DNA from: Chitinophagaceae bacterium IBVUCB2
Lineage (GTDB): Bacteria; Bacteroidota; Bacteroidia; Chitinophagales; Chitinophagaceae
Assembly (NCBI GenBank): GCA_002127295.1
Contig: NFUV01000003.1
Coordinates: 62,001 to 126,000 of the forward strand
Reading direction: 5' to 3'
DNA length: 64,000 nt
In this document: piece by piece, positions 54,030-63,590 of the stretch
Layout: each line of letters begins with the position of its first letter
Position numbering within the stretch: the stretch's first letter is position 1
Position numbers and translations under genes: made by a program
Notes under the pieces: generated by a model
The model's input: only the letters and a program-made list of their open reading frames with translations
What the model was told of the DNA's origin: nothing
Databases searched by the model: none

Positions 54030-57000
54030 TCAGAAAATAACCAATTTTTCAATAACCTTCTTTTTCTTTTTATCCGGACCTGTTACAGTTAATATATATA
54101 TGTAGACCCCCCGCCCTAATCTATCGCCAAACTCATCTCTGCCGTTCCACTCTATTTCTGCGGAGCGGTTGCCGGAGGATATAATCGTCTGATGAATTGT
54201 TTTAATTACCCTCCCTTTTATAGTCATTATTTGAAGGTGCACTTGCAATGACTCTCCGGGCTTATTATGTTCAAACCAAAAGTTGGTACTGGTGGTAAAA
54301 GGATTGGGATAGTTTAATACATGTGCTAACAAGAGTTCCTTATCATTTGCTACCGTAAACTCAAGGATTACTTCATTGGAATTATTAAGTACATCCCAGG
54401 CTTTTATTTTTAGAGAATGTAAGCCTGGCTCTAATTCGGGCAGTTGAAATCTCACTACTCCTTCCTGGTAGCTATTCAAATTGCCTTCATAAAAATCATT
54501 AAGGATAAAAAATTGCCGGTTATCATTATCCAGCGTAGCTACAATATCATGACCAATCCCTGTACCTGCCGTATTAATGCCTGATGAATCAGCCAGTTTT
54601 ACTAATAAAACAGGGTTCTGATTTACAATACCCCCATTCACAAACTTCTCATCATTTAAATAGGCTTTTATGCCGGGGCCTTCATTATCACTACCCGAAT
54701 TATTTCCTACCCCCCCAATAATGAAGCCTGTAAAGAATCCATTTGCATCAGTATTACCATTCTCCGCATATAAACTCAGTTTGCCATTACCATATTGATA
54801 GTTGATGTCTTTAGGAACTTTAAAGCTGAAGGAAAATTTCCCATTCGTTACCGATGCTTTGCCTTTAAATAAAATATTGGTTTGAGTAGTAAAACTTGTC
54901 GCCTGGCTACCCGGGTCGTTTGCAAGGGTTGTTGCAATTTGGGGCTTATCAAAAATAGACGGGTACACATTACCGTTAAACCCATTTAAAAGGTTCCCCT
55001 GTAAGTCTGTTACTTCACCTTCGATGGTGATTTTTTCAGTTGAACTGAGTGTATCTGATTGCGTAACTGGAATACCATTAATTTTTGTCATTCGGACTTT
55101 CATAGCAGGAAAAGCCAATCTTAATGCGGGGTCTCCCAGTAAAGCAAACTTGCGGTTATTAGTTACATCACCAGAGGTTTGATAAGTGAAATTTTTTGCC
55201 TCTTTTACTGCATCACCTAATGTTTTAAAATTTCCATTTGCATCCACTTGCAAAGCAGTCCGTAAATAGTTATCATTCATAACCCGATTACTAAAAGCAA
55301 ATACAACTCTTGTTGTTGTCATCAGTGCAATTGCACCTGTTTTAGGCCGCAATAAAATATTTTCTCCTATGGAATTAATATTGGGATTATCATAGGGCGC
55401 AAAATCACAAGTGGCAGTAATAAATAAGGGCAGCCTGTTTGAATTATTCCAGCTGTTTACAATTTGCTGGTCCAGAACTGTTTCTTCTGCAAGCCTGTTC
55501 GCTCCCCCATGCCCGTTATAATTCCAGATTAAAGTGCCATTATAAATTTGATTATTGCTGGCTTCATTCGCTTGCGGATAGCGACTACCACCAGCTCCAC
55601 TCTCCTGCTGAAAAGCATCCAGATATATTTTTTGCTGATTAAACACAGGGGAAGTGATAGCTGCTGTATTCGTAATTATTTCCGCATCCTGCAAATGAAG
55701 ATTTCCATCCTCATCGTCGGCAATAAAGGTTAGATTATTTCTCCACGGCCCCATGCTTTGCGGTGACAAATATGTTTCTACTTTATCTACAAAGTTTTTG
55801 GCCTCCTCTACATTTTTTGCTGGTACACGGCCAATTCCAACATCTAGCAGGTTGATCACAATACCGCTATTAATATCTTCAGTATTATCAAGAAATCCAT
55901 AAAAATCATCAGAAGTATATGACGATAATGGATCTAATGACAGGCTATTCTCATAGGCAGGGACAAGGTTGGTATTATTTTGAATCCTGTTTTTATAATC
56001 AAATGAAGCATCCCCAAACAATAACAAGTATTTTGGTTTATCACTTACATTGGCACCATATTTATCCCAATACATTTTTACAAAATCCCTGATGGCTGTC
56101 GGATCGGGACTTCCACTTGCAAATTCATTATATACCTGCTCCGTTGTAACTATAACTGTTCTTAAACTGTTCTGTTGCTGATGCAATTGAGCCAAACGCT
56201 GCGCCTGGGATAGAAATAATGGATGGCTTACAATTAAAAAATCGATTGCCGTTGTGGCATGTAAATTTTGATTCGAAATTTTTCCAACTACTACTGGCCG
56301 TAGAAAATTTTGTTGGTTAAATGCCACATATTCTCTCAACTGTAGACAGTTGTTGACAAACCGAAACTCGGTGCCAGAAAAATTTCCCTGCAAGCTAACA
56401 GGCTCCAATGGGGTGGTAATATCCCACACCTGTGTAGCAGCAGAAGCATTACTTACCACAAATTCTCCGGTATTGTTGCCCACCGTTTGCCAATCCCGAA
56501 AAAGTAATTGATCGATATTGTTTAAAGAAATGGTACGGCGGGCAAAAAGTTCAAACCAATTTAACCAGCCTTGTGAGTTAAAACTCCCAGGAACATAGGT
56601 AAAACTTACTGTTGCATTGCTTTGCGTAATATTTAGAGGAAGCGAAACCGTATTTTGTTGTGCCACCAAATCATACTGCGCCCCGTTTATTGAATTAAGC
56701 AAAACCTGTCCTGCAGTTTGATTATTGACCGAAACAGTAAACCGGCTACTCACACCAACAGATCTTGCTACACAATTTGTTCTTAATTCTAAAGAGGAAT
56801 TAGCTACCAGGTCTGAAACAGGGACAGTAAAATTCCTGGTAAGCGTTTTGCCGGGAGCATCTGAAAATTCTTCGCCATACCATTCCTTTCCACTGCTTAA
56901 AAAATTGATAGTATCTAATTCATGAAAATAGCGTTCAGAAAAAGTTCTCACAGTAACAGACGGGGAACTAAACAACGGATTACTGGCAATTCGTTTCCCA

Positions 57001-57455
57001 TTTCCTCCAATACTTAAAAAATAATAGGCCTTATCGCTAAAAAGATTTTTTTGATGCGAGAATTTTGCATTGGCTGCATCGTTTGCCCATGCATCCGGAC
57101 CATTAGCATAAAAAAGAATATAATCGGTACCGTTTACTAAACCATCTCCGCCATCAACTACCTGGATGGCATTTTCTTTTAAATCGTCAGTCCAAAATCC
57201 ACTGTTGGCTTCGGCCAACATTTGGCCACCATTTCCATACAACCTTATGCTTCCCGATGTAAAACTGCTACCACTTATGCCAAGGCTATTTAAAAAAGCA
57301 ATATCCATTTTATATACCCCCGGTTTACTCACACTTAACTTGTACCAATTGCCGGTTGCCAGCACCGAATTTGGGGAATAAACCCGTTGAGCCAGGCCAT
57401 GAAAAAAAGCCCCAAAACACAGTCCCAAAAACAATAGGTATTTACACACCGTCAT
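54030..57455 (-). CDS. porU: Type IX secretion sortase PorU
   Basis: 1141 residues. Signal peptide (1-22), beta-rich N-terminal domains (about 25-390), a gingipain-like C25 cysteine peptidase (about 400-790) and C-terminal Ig-like domains ending in a T9SS-type domain with NYPNPF and a final beta stretch. Catalytic His649 (NYNGHGG) and Cys683 (TATCDFAPYDNP) are 34 apart, close to the 33 in RgpB. PorU cleaves the C-terminal signal of cargo and links it to A-LPS or an equivalent. Upstream lies the divergent gldJ. Confidence 0.95.
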   Translation of the reverse strand: MTVCKYLLFLGLCFGAFFHGLAQRVYSPNSVLATGNWYKLSVSKPGVYKMDIAFLNSLGISGSSFTSGSIRLYGNGGQMLAEANSGFWTDDLKENAIQVVDGGDGLVNGTDYILFYANGPDAWANDAANAKFSHQKNLFSDKAYYFLSIGGNGKRIASNPLFSSPSVTVRTFSERYFHELDTINFLSSGKEWYGEEFSDAPGKTLTRNFTVPVSDLVANSSLELRTNCVARSVGVSSRFTVSVNNQTAGQVLLNSINGAQYDLVAQQNTVSLPLNITQSNATVSFTYVPGSFNSQGWLNWFELFARRTISLNNIDQLLFRDWQTVGNNTGEFVVSNASAATQVWDITTPLEPVSLQGNFSGTEFRFVNNCLQLREYVAFNQQNFLRPVVVGKISNQNLHATTAIDFLIVSHPLFLSQAQRLAQLHQQQNSLRTVIVTTEQVYNEFASGSPDPTAIRDFVKMYWDKYGANVSDKPKYLLLFGDASFDYKNRIQNNTNLVPAYENSLSLDPLSSYTSDDFYGFLDNTEDINSGIVINLLDVGIGRVPAKNVEEAKNFVDKVETYLSPQSMGPWRNNLTFIADDEDGNLHLQDAEIITNTAAITSPVFNQQKIYLDAFQQESGAGGSRYPQANEASNNQIYNGTLIWNYNGHGGANRLAEETVLDQQIVNSWNNSNRLPLFITATCDFAPYDNPNINSIGENILLRPKTGAIALMTTTRVVFAFSNRVMNDNYLRTALQVDANGNFKTLGDAVKEAKNFTYQTSGDVTNNRKFALLGDPALRLAFPAMKVRMTKINGIPVTQSDTLSSTEKITIEGEVTDLQGNLLNGFNGNVYPSIFDKPQIATTLANDPGSQATSFTTQTNILFKGKASVTNGKFSFSFKVPKDINYQYGNGKLSLYAENGNTDANGFFTGFIIGGVGNNSGSDNEGPGIKAYLNDEKFVNGGIVNQNPVLLVKLADSSGINTAGTGIGHDIVATLDNDNRQFFILNDFYEGNLNSYQEGVVRFQLPELEPGLHSLKIKAWDVLNNSNEVILEFTVANDKELLLAHVLNYPNPFTTSTNFWFEHNKPGESLQVHLQIMTIKGRVIKTIHQTIISSGNRSAEIEWNGRDEFGDRLGRGVYIYILTVTGPDKKKKKVIEKLVIF

Positions 57456-57623
57456 AGTTGTAAAGCAATGGTTTAAATAGGGTTTTTACACCCGAAAAAA
57501 AGTAGTTCTGCGTATATCTGTTTATTGAAAGTGCATATATTCGCAATCCCGGCAGGGCAAATATTGGCGCTATGCAATAATTTTACCTCATCCGGCGTTA
57601 AATTTATTCCAATTCATAGGTTT

Positions 57624-59192
57624 ATGCAAAAAACAATGACAGTGAAAAACTTAGTAATCCTTTTATCCTGTGCAGCGCTACTGGCATCCTGCAAAAACGG
57701 TGGTCTTTTTAAGAAAAAACAAGACAAATCAGACGTTACAGGCTGGAACTACAATGATAAAAACATGGGTGGTTACCAGGTAGCAAAATCAAAAGAGCAG
57801 GGCCTTGGCCCGGGTCTGGTGTTTGTTCAGGGTGGTACCTTTACCATGGGACAAACAGAAGAAGATGTAATGGGCGACTGGAATAATATCCCCCGTCGTG
57901 TATCTGTTCCATCTTTTTATATTGACCGTACTGAGGTAGCTAACGTACACTACCGGGAATACCTACACTGGTTAAACAGGGTGTTTGATGCATCAGACCC
58001 TGCTAATGCTAAAATTTTAGAAGGCGCACTTCCTGATACTCTGGTTTGGAGAAGTGAACTTAGTTATAACGAACCAATGGTAGAATTTTATTTCCGCCAC
58101 CCTGGTTTCAACGATTATCCTGTAGTGGGTGTTACATGGAAACAAGCTAAAGATTTTTGTCTTTGGAGAAGTGACAGGGTTAATGAAGGTGCTCTTGTAA
58201 AAGATGGCTATATTAATAAAGCTAACGTAAAGCCTGGTGCGCAGCAAGGCGATAATAATTTTACTACTAAATCTTATTTGCTGGGATTATATACTGCCCC
58301 TCCGGGTAAAGCCATGCAATCTAAAAAAGGAACTCCGGCAATGGCTCCTACAATGGAATCCGGAAAATTATTACCTGACTACCGTCTTCCTTTTGAAGCG
58401 GAGTGGGAATATGCAGCTTATGGTTTGATAAACCAAAACCCCCGCCCTTCTGTAAAAGAAGGCAAGAGAGGTGAAGAGTTACAATCTAACAAACAAGTTT
58501 ATCCTTGGGCACAGAATGTAAATGGCCTTAGAGATACACGTCGCGGAAGCTGGCAAGGTCAGTTCCTCGCTAACTTTAAAAGAGGTTCTGGTGACAACGC
58601 CGGTGTTGCTGGTGGTTTGAACGACCGTGCCTTCTACACAGCTGATGTAAAATCGTTCTTCCCGAATGGGTTCGGTATTTATAATATGGCGGGCAACGTA
58701 AGTGAGTGGGTGGAGGATACTTATCGTCCTTTATCTTCTCTCGACTTTGATGACCAGCCTGCTCCTTTCCGTGGTAACAAATACCAGAAATTGTATGTAG
58801 CAGATTCTACTACAATGGATCCATCTACCCGTTATGAAAAAGACAGCACCGGCCGTGTAAAAATGGCTGATGTTACTGATGCTGAAAGTAAGAATCGCAG
58901 AAACTATCAAAGAGGTAATGTTATTGACTTTCTTGATGGTGACTCTTTATCACAATCACAATATGGATATGGTACTACTACATTAATACATCCTGAAAAA
59001 TCAAAGGTGTATAAAGGTGGTAGCTGGAATGACAGGGCTTATTGGTTAACACCGGGTAGCCGTCGTCATCTTGAAGAAGACCAGGCATTAAGCACACTTG
59101 GCTTCCGTTGCGCTATGAACCGCATGGGTAGTCCAGAAGGTAATGGCCGCAAAACAGGTCAGCACTACAAAACAAGAAGACAGAAAAAATAA
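57624..59192 (+). CDS. gldJ: Gliding-motility lipoprotein GldJ
   Basis: About 522 residues from MQKTMTVKNL, chosen because a lipobox (LLASC) follows; the frame extends 33 codons upstream from a TTG but without a signal. The mature protein has a formylglycine-generating-enzyme-like (SUMF1) fold: GPGLVFVQGGTFTMGQTE, PSFYIDRTEVANVHY, YPVVGVTWKQAKDFCLWRS, LPFEAEWEYAA, and GNVSEWVEDTY with GGSWND. GldJ is a scaffold of the gliding/T9SS machinery. A large insert (about 200-250) is typical. It ends in a strong terminator. Confidence 0.94.
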   Translation: MQKTMTVKNLVILLSCAALLASCKNGGLFKKKQDKSDVTGWNYNDKNMGGYQVAKSKEQGLGPGLVFVQGGTFTMGQTEEDVMGDWNNIPRRVSVPSFYIDRTEVANVHYREYLHWLNRVFDASDPANAKILEGALPDTLVWRSELSYNEPMVEFYFRHPGFNDYPVVGVTWKQAKDFCLWRSDRVNEGALVKDGYINKANVKPGAQQGDNNFTTKSYLLGLYTAPPGKAMQSKKGTPAMAPTMESGKLLPDYRLPFEAEWEYAAYGLINQNPRPSVKEGKRGEELQSNKQVYPWAQNVNGLRDTRRGSWQGQFLANFKRGSGDNAGVAGGLNDRAFYTADVKSFFPNGFGIYNMAGNVSEWVEDTYRPLSSLDFDDQPAPFRGNKYQKLYVADSTTMDPSTRYEKDSTGRVKMADVTDAESKNRRNYQRGNVIDFLDGDSLSQSQYGYGTTTLIHPEKSKVYKGGSWNDRAYWLTPGSRRHLEEDQALSTLGFRCAMNRMGSPEGNGRKTGQHYKTRRQKK

Positions 59193-59213
59193 AAAACTCT
59201 ATATATATTTTAC

Positions 59214-59241
59214 AACCCCGGTTTTTTAGCCGGGGTTTTTT
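59214..59241 (+). terminator. Terminator after gldJ
   Basis: AACCCCGG (59214-59221) pairs with CCGGGGTT (59230-59237) around an eight-base loop, followed directly by a T run to 59241. Confidence 0.85.
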
Positions 59242-59251
59242 ATTTCAATAA

Positions 59252-59280
59252 TTTGTTATTCTACTTTGGTGTTACTTTTG
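59252..59280 (+). promoter_or_regulatory. Promoter of murF
   Basis: TTTG at 59252-59255 and TACTTTTG at 59273-59280 with a 17-base spacer, matching the Bacteroidetes -33/-7 consensus. The start codon is four bases after the -7 element, so the message is probably leaderless. Confidence 0.65.
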
Positions 59281-59284
59281 CCCC

Positions 59285-60565
59285 ATGCTTATTGACGACC
59301 TGTATACTATCTATAAAAAATATCCTTCTGTACAAACTGATACCCGCAAACTAAAATCCGGTGATATTTTCTTTGCCCTCAAGGGTGATAATTTCAATGG
59401 CAATGAATTCGCAAAACAAGCAATTGAAAGTGGCGCTGCATATGCAGTTATTGATGAAGCAGAATTTGAAATCCCGGGCAAAACATTTTTAGTGGATGAT
59501 GTATTAACAGCATTGCAGCAATTAGCCAGGCATCACCGGCAAAAATTCACCATTCCTTTTATTGCCATCACCGGCAGCAATGGAAAAACAACCACCAAAG
59601 AATTAATTCATGCTGTCCTCTCTTCTTCCTTTAAAACCTATACTACAGATGGTAATTTGAATAATCATATCGGTGTTCCCATTACTATTTTAAAAATTAA
59701 GTTAGATGCAGAATTGGCTGTAATAGAAATGGGCGCCAACCACCAAAAAGAAATAGCTTCTTATTGTGAATACGCAATGCCCACTCACGGATTGATCACT
59801 AACTGTGGCAAAGCTCATTTAGAAGGCTTTGGTGGTGTAGAAGGAGTAAAAAAAGGGAAAGGAGAATTATTCGATTACATTAGAAATCATAATGGAACTG
59901 TTTTCATCATGTCTGATTATGATTACCTGCACAAAATGAGTGAGGGTATTGCTACAATTATTAGATATGGAACTGCAGATGGAGAAATAGAAGGCACTGT
60001 CTCTCAAAGCGAACCTTTCTTAGCTTTTAATATAACCAAAGGCGCTTCAACAGGAATCATAAAAACACAATTAGTAGGCGATTATAACTTACCAAATGTG
60101 TTAGCAGCAGTAACTGTTGGGAAATATTTTGGAGTAAGTGATGAAAAAATTAAATCCTCACTTGAAAATTACTCTCCTTCTAACAGTCGTTCCCAATTAG
60201 TAGAAAAAGGCTCAAATAAAATAATACTTGATGCATATAATGCAAATCCTAGTAGTATGAAATTGGCAATTGAAAATTTTGCAAATATCCATGCCGCTAA
60301 TAAAGTATTGATATTAGGCGCAATGGCCGAGTTAGGTGAAGAAAGTGAAAATGAACACAAATCCCTTGTTGAGTTGATCAAAAAAAATAACTGGACGCAT
60401 GTGGTTTTGGTCGGTGGCGATTTTTTAAAAACAGAACATCCTTTTATTTCATTTGCCAATGCAATGGAAGCAAAGCAATGGTTGCAGCAACAGCGGTTTG
60501 AGAATACTCACCTGCTGATAAAAGGAAGCAGAAGTATGAAGATGGAAAAAGTGCTGGAAGATTAA
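59285..60565 (+). CDS. murF: UDP-N-acetylmuramoyl-tripeptide--D-alanyl-D-alanine ligase
   Basis: 426 residues. It adds D-Ala-D-Ala to the UDP-MurNAc-tripeptide, the last cytosolic step of the peptidoglycan precursor. The N-terminal TDTRKLKSGDIFFALKGDNFNGNEFA binds the UMP moiety, and the ATP loop ITGSNGKTTTK is at 95-105. NLNNHIGVPITIL, EMGANHQKEIA and the DAYNANPSSMKLAI motif follow. The next gene, a Crp/Fnr regulator, begins 11 bases downstream, so some readthrough transcription is likely. Confidence 0.95.
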   Translation: MLIDDLYTIYKKYPSVQTDTRKLKSGDIFFALKGDNFNGNEFAKQAIESGAAYAVIDEAEFEIPGKTFLVDDVLTALQQLARHHRQKFTIPFIAITGSNGKTTTKELIHAVLSSSFKTYTTDGNLNNHIGVPITILKIKLDAELAVIEMGANHQKEIASYCEYAMPTHGLITNCGKAHLEGFGGVEGVKKGKGELFDYIRNHNGTVFIMSDYDYLHKMSEGIATIIRYGTADGEIEGTVSQSEPFLAFNITKGASTGIIKTQLVGDYNLPNVLAAVTVGKYFGVSDEKIKSSLENYSPSNSRSQLVEKGSNKIILDAYNANPSSMKLAIENFANIHAANKVLILGAMAELGEESENEHKSLVELIKKNNWTHVVLVGGDFLKTEHPFISFANAMEAKQWLQQQRFENTHLLIKGSRSMKMEKVLED

Positions 60566-60576
60566 TAACATTATTT

Positions 60577-61194
60577 ATGGACTGGAAAAATTTATTCCCG
60601 CAGTTTGAGCCCGGCCTTATTGAGGTTATACAAAAAAAAGCCATCCAAAGAAATTTTAAAGCCGGGGAAGTCATTATGCGAACCGGGCAATATATTAAGT
60701 CAACAGCATTAGTATTAGAAGGACAGATAAAAATTTACCGTGAGAACCAGGATGGTGGAGAATTTTTAATGTACTATCTCGGTCCTGGCCAAGCTTGTGC
60801 TGTATCCATGATTTGTGCCATTCAGTCTGGTACCAGCGAAATAATGGCAATAGCTGAAGAAGATACAGATGTCCTGATGATACCGGTGGAACTGATGGAC
60901 AACCTGATGAACAACTATAAAAGCTGGTACCAGTTCGTTATTCAAACCTATCGCAGCCGGTTTGATGAATTATTATCGGTAGTTGACAATATAGCTTTTC
61001 GGAACATGGATGAACGATTAGAATTTTACCTGAAACGCTATGCAGAAAAAGCTGGAAAGAAAAATATTGAATTATCGCACCAGCAAATAGCAGATGACCT
61101 GAACAGTTCACGGGAAGTTATATCCCGGCTATTGAAAAAAATGGAGCAACGGAACATGGTAAAACTGAACCGGAATATGATTGAATTGATATAA
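60577..61194 (+). CDS. Crp/Fnr-family transcriptional regulator
   Basis: 205 residues. Cyclic-nucleotide-binding-type beta roll (about 15-115), a long dimer helix (about 115-140) and a C-terminal winged helix (about 140-205) with recognition region HQQIADDLNSSREVISRLLKKMEQ. The roll has no clear RxS cAMP-phosphate motif, and no iron-sulfur Cys cluster of FNR is seen, so the effector is uncertain. Two Crp-like palindromes precede the next two genes, making it the likely local regulator. The RSRFDELLSVVDNIAFRNMDERL segment is typical of the Bacteroidetes branch. Confidence 0.9.
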   Translation: MDWKNLFPQFEPGLIEVIQKKAIQRNFKAGEVIMRTGQYIKSTALVLEGQIKIYRENQDGGEFLMYYLGPGQACAVSMICAIQSGTSEIMAIAEEDTDVLMIPVELMDNLMNNYKSWYQFVIQTYRSRFDELLSVVDNIAFRNMDERLEFYLKRYAEKAGKKNIELSHQQIADDLNSSREVISRLLKKMEQRNMVKLNRNMIELI

Positions 61195-61204
61195 TAGATA
61201 TTGC

Positions 61205-61220
61205 TGTGATTTCTGTCACA
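61205..61220. promoter_or_regulatory. Crp-type site upstream of the TauE/SafE gene
   Basis: TGTGATTTCTGTCACA is a perfect TGTGA-N6-TCACA palindrome. A -7-like TACTCTTG lies at 61242-61249, one base off consensus. The site centre (61212.5) is 29.5 bases before that element, which puts it near -41, a class II activator position. Confidence 0.7.
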
Positions 61221-61262
61221 TGGCAAAACGAAGATTTCCTTTACTCTTGCAAAAAATAATAC

Positions 61263-62066
61263 ATGGAGATAGTTGGTTATATCGCCTCTATACTGATTGG
61301 TGTTTCATTGGGCATGGTTGGCAGTGGCGGCTCTATACTTACGGTGCCGGTATTGGTATATTTAATGGGAGTAAACCCTTTGTTGGCAACAACCAGCTCT
61401 CTTTTTATTGTCGGTATTACCAGCTTAGTAGGAGGCTCCAGGGCTTACGCAAAAAGACAAGTTGATTTTAAAGCCGTCACAGAATTTGGTATCCCCTCTA
61501 TCCTTTCAATTTTTTTGACACGACATTATTTGCTGCCTGCATTACCAGGAACTATGTTCAGTATTGGCGACATGGTAATTTCTAAAGAAATTTTATTAAT
61601 GGTCGTCTTTGCCATACTGATGCTGGCAGCTTCTATCACCATGATTCGAAGTCATGATCCAGTAATAAAAAGTACGGATGAGGAAAAGTCAAGACACAAC
61701 AAAGTACTTCCCCTAATGCTATTGGGCTTTTGTATCGGTATCGTAACTGGCTTACTTGGAGCAGGTGGTGGATTCTTAATCATTCCAACGCTGGTACTTT
61801 TTTTGAAACTGCCGATGAAAACAGCCGTAGGAACGTCATTACTCATAATAGCAATTAATTCGTTGTTCGGTTTTCTTTTCAGTTTAAAACAATTTGAATT
61901 TAACTGGACGATACTCATTTCATTTACTCTTCTTTCCATCATAGGGATATTTATCGGGAGCAAACTGGCAGATAAAATATCCGGAACTTCGCTAAAGAAA
62001 GGCTTTGGCTGGTTTGTATTGGTAATGGGAATTTACATTATCGTTAAAGAACTCTTTATTCGTTAA
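61263..62066 (+). CDS. TauE/SafE-family membrane permease
   Basis: 267 residues with about eight helices in two homologous halves, each starting with a glycine-rich segment (GVSLGMVGSGGSILTVPVLVYLMG and GFCIGIVTGLLGAGGGFLIIPTLVLFL). The family exports or imports organosulfur compounds, sulfite or thiosulfate. Position between a Crp/Fnr gene and an MBL-rhodanese gene supports a sulfur-related role. It is preceded by a perfect Crp-type site. Confidence 0.9.
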   Translation: MEIVGYIASILIGVSLGMVGSGGSILTVPVLVYLMGVNPLLATTSSLFIVGITSLVGGSRAYAKRQVDFKAVTEFGIPSILSIFLTRHYLLPALPGTMFSIGDMVISKEILLMVVFAILMLAASITMIRSHDPVIKSTDEEKSRHNKVLPLMLLGFCIGIVTGLLGAGGGFLIIPTLVLFLKLPMKTAVGTSLLIIAINSLFGFLFSLKQFEFNWTILISFTLLSIIGIFIGSKLADKISGTSLKKGFGWFVLVMGIYIIVKELFIR

Positions 62067-62080
62067 TCCTCACTGGCTTT

Positions 62081-62096
62081 TGTGACAAAAGTCATA
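62081..62096. promoter_or_regulatory. Crp-type site upstream of the MBL-rhodanese gene
   Basis: TGTGACAAAAGTCATA matches TGTGA-N6-TCACA with one change. The centre (62088.5) lies 29.5 bases before a -7-like CAAATTTG at 62118-62125, the same spacing as at the neighbouring site. Confidence 0.6.
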
Positions 62097-62144
62097 GAAC
62101 AGTTTCTTTCATTGTCTCAAATTTGCCACTCTAAATTGATATTT

Positions 62145-63563
62145 ATGAAAATAGAACAAATTTATACCGGCTGTCTTGCACAAGGTGCTTACTATATTGA
62201 AAGTAATGGCGAAGCAGTAGTTATTGACCCATTGCGTGAAGTACTTCCTTACATACAAAAGGCAGAACGAAACAATGCTACGATCAAATATGTGCTGGAA
62301 ACTCACTTTCATGCTGACTTTGTAAGCGGTCACTTAGACCTGAGTAAAAAAACAGGTGCTCCTATCATTTATGGTCCTAATGCAAAACCCGAATTTGAAG
62401 CCCATATTGCAAAAGATGGAGAAGAATTTAAAGTAGGCAATGTAACATTGAAAGTGTTGCACACACCCGGTCACACGATGGAAAGTACTTGTTACTTATT
62501 AAAAGATGAGAATGGAAAGGATGTAGCTTTATTTTCTGGCGATACATTGTTTATAGGCGATGTAGGTCGCCCTGACCTTGCACAAAAATTAGTAACTGAT
62601 TTAACACAAGATAAATTAGCCGGTTATTTATTCGATTCATTGCGTAATAAAATCATGCCATTGGATAATGACATTATCGTTTATCCTGCACATGGTGCTG
62701 GCAGTGCTTGCGGTAAAAATATGAGCAAGGAAACTACTGATACCTTAGGGCACCAGAAACAAACAAACTATGCGTTGAGGGCTGATATGACGAAAGAAGA
62801 ATTCATCAAAGAAGTAACAACTGGTTTGGTAGCTCCCCCAGCCTATTTCCCATTGAATGTAATGATGAATATACAGGGCTATGATAGTATTGATAAAGTA
62901 TTGGAAAGAGGTCAGCATGCATTAAGTCCAGAAGCATTTGAAGCTGCGGCGAACGAAACAAGTGCTCTGGTATTGGATACCCGGGATCCGCAAACATTTG
63001 CCAAAGGCTTTGTTCCCAACGCTGTTAATATCGGTATTGATGGAAGTTTTGCACCGTGGGTTGGTACAATGATCCCAGACATCAAACAAGAAATATTGCT
63101 GGTAACTGACGAAGGCCGTGAAGAAGAAGTAATAACAAGATTGGCAAGAGTTGGTTACGACTATACCATTGGTTACCTGAAAGGAGGATTTGATGCCTGG
63201 AAAAATGCCGGTAAAGAAGTTGACCATATTACCTCCATTAATGCAGATGAGTTGGCCGCCATAATGGATAAAGAAAAAGTAAATGTGCTGGATGTTCGTA
63301 AGAAAAGCGAATACCAGAGTGAGCATATCCTTGATGCAGAAAATGCACCGCTGGATTTTATTAACGAGAGTATGGCGCAGATTGACAAAGACAAAACCTA
63401 TTATGTGCATTGTGCCGGCGGTTATCGTTCTATGATATTTAATTCTATTCTCCGGGCAAGAGGTTTTGATAAACTGGTTGACGTAAAAGGTGGCTTTAAG
63501 GAAATTAAAGAAACTGGCAAATTCAACATTACCGATTACGTTTGTCCTACTACACTTTTATAA
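62145..63563 (+). CDS. MBL-fold persulfide dioxygenase-like protein with two rhodanese domains
   Basis: 472 residues from the ATG at 62145 ([19 protein letters not shown]); an upstream frame from 62082 overlaps the Crp-type site. Metallo-beta-lactamase domain (1-205) with metal ligands His54, His56 and Asp58 ([11 protein letters not shown]), His110, Asp133 and His183. Two rhodanese domains follow (about 265-355 and 365-470). The first lacks the active Cys (ILLVTDEGR), while the second keeps Cys423 in HCAGGYRS. Family members oxidise persulfides or pass sulfane sulfur. The linker region [14 protein letters not shown] is typical. It should act with the flanking transporters in sulfide detoxification; the precise reaction is inferred. 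Confidence 0.88.
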   Translation: MKIEQIYTGCLAQGAYYIESNGEAVVIDPLREVLPYIQKAERNNATIKYVLETHFHADFVSGHLDLSKKTGAPIIYGPNAKPEFEAHIAKDGEEFKVGNVTLKVLHTPGHTMESTCYLLKDENGKDVALFSGDTLFIGDVGRPDLAQKLVTDLTQDKLAGYLFDSLRNKIMPLDNDIIVYPAHGAGSACGKNMSKETTDTLGHQKQTNYALRADMTKEEFIKEVTTGLVAPPAYFPLNVMMNIQGYDSIDKVLERGQHALSPEAFEAAANETSALVLDTRDPQTFAKGFVPNAVNIGIDGSFAPWVGTMIPDIKQEILLVTDEGREEEVITRLARVGYDYTIGYLKGGFDAWKNAGKEVDHITSINADELAAIMDKEKVNVLDVRKKSEYQSEHILDAENAPLDFINESMAQIDKDKTYYVHCAGGYRSMIFNSILRARGFDKLVDVKGGFKEIKETGKFNITDYVCPTTLL

Positions 63564-63590
63564 AATTTAAGAAGAAACAAAAATATAAAC

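Noticed and set aside
57525-57623. Upstream extension of gldJ from a TTG
   Set aside because: The lipoprotein signal begins at the later ATG; the extension has no signal features.
62082-62144. Upstream extension of the MBL-rhodanese gene
   Set aside because: It overlaps a Crp-type site and promoter-like element, and the family N-terminus begins at 62145.
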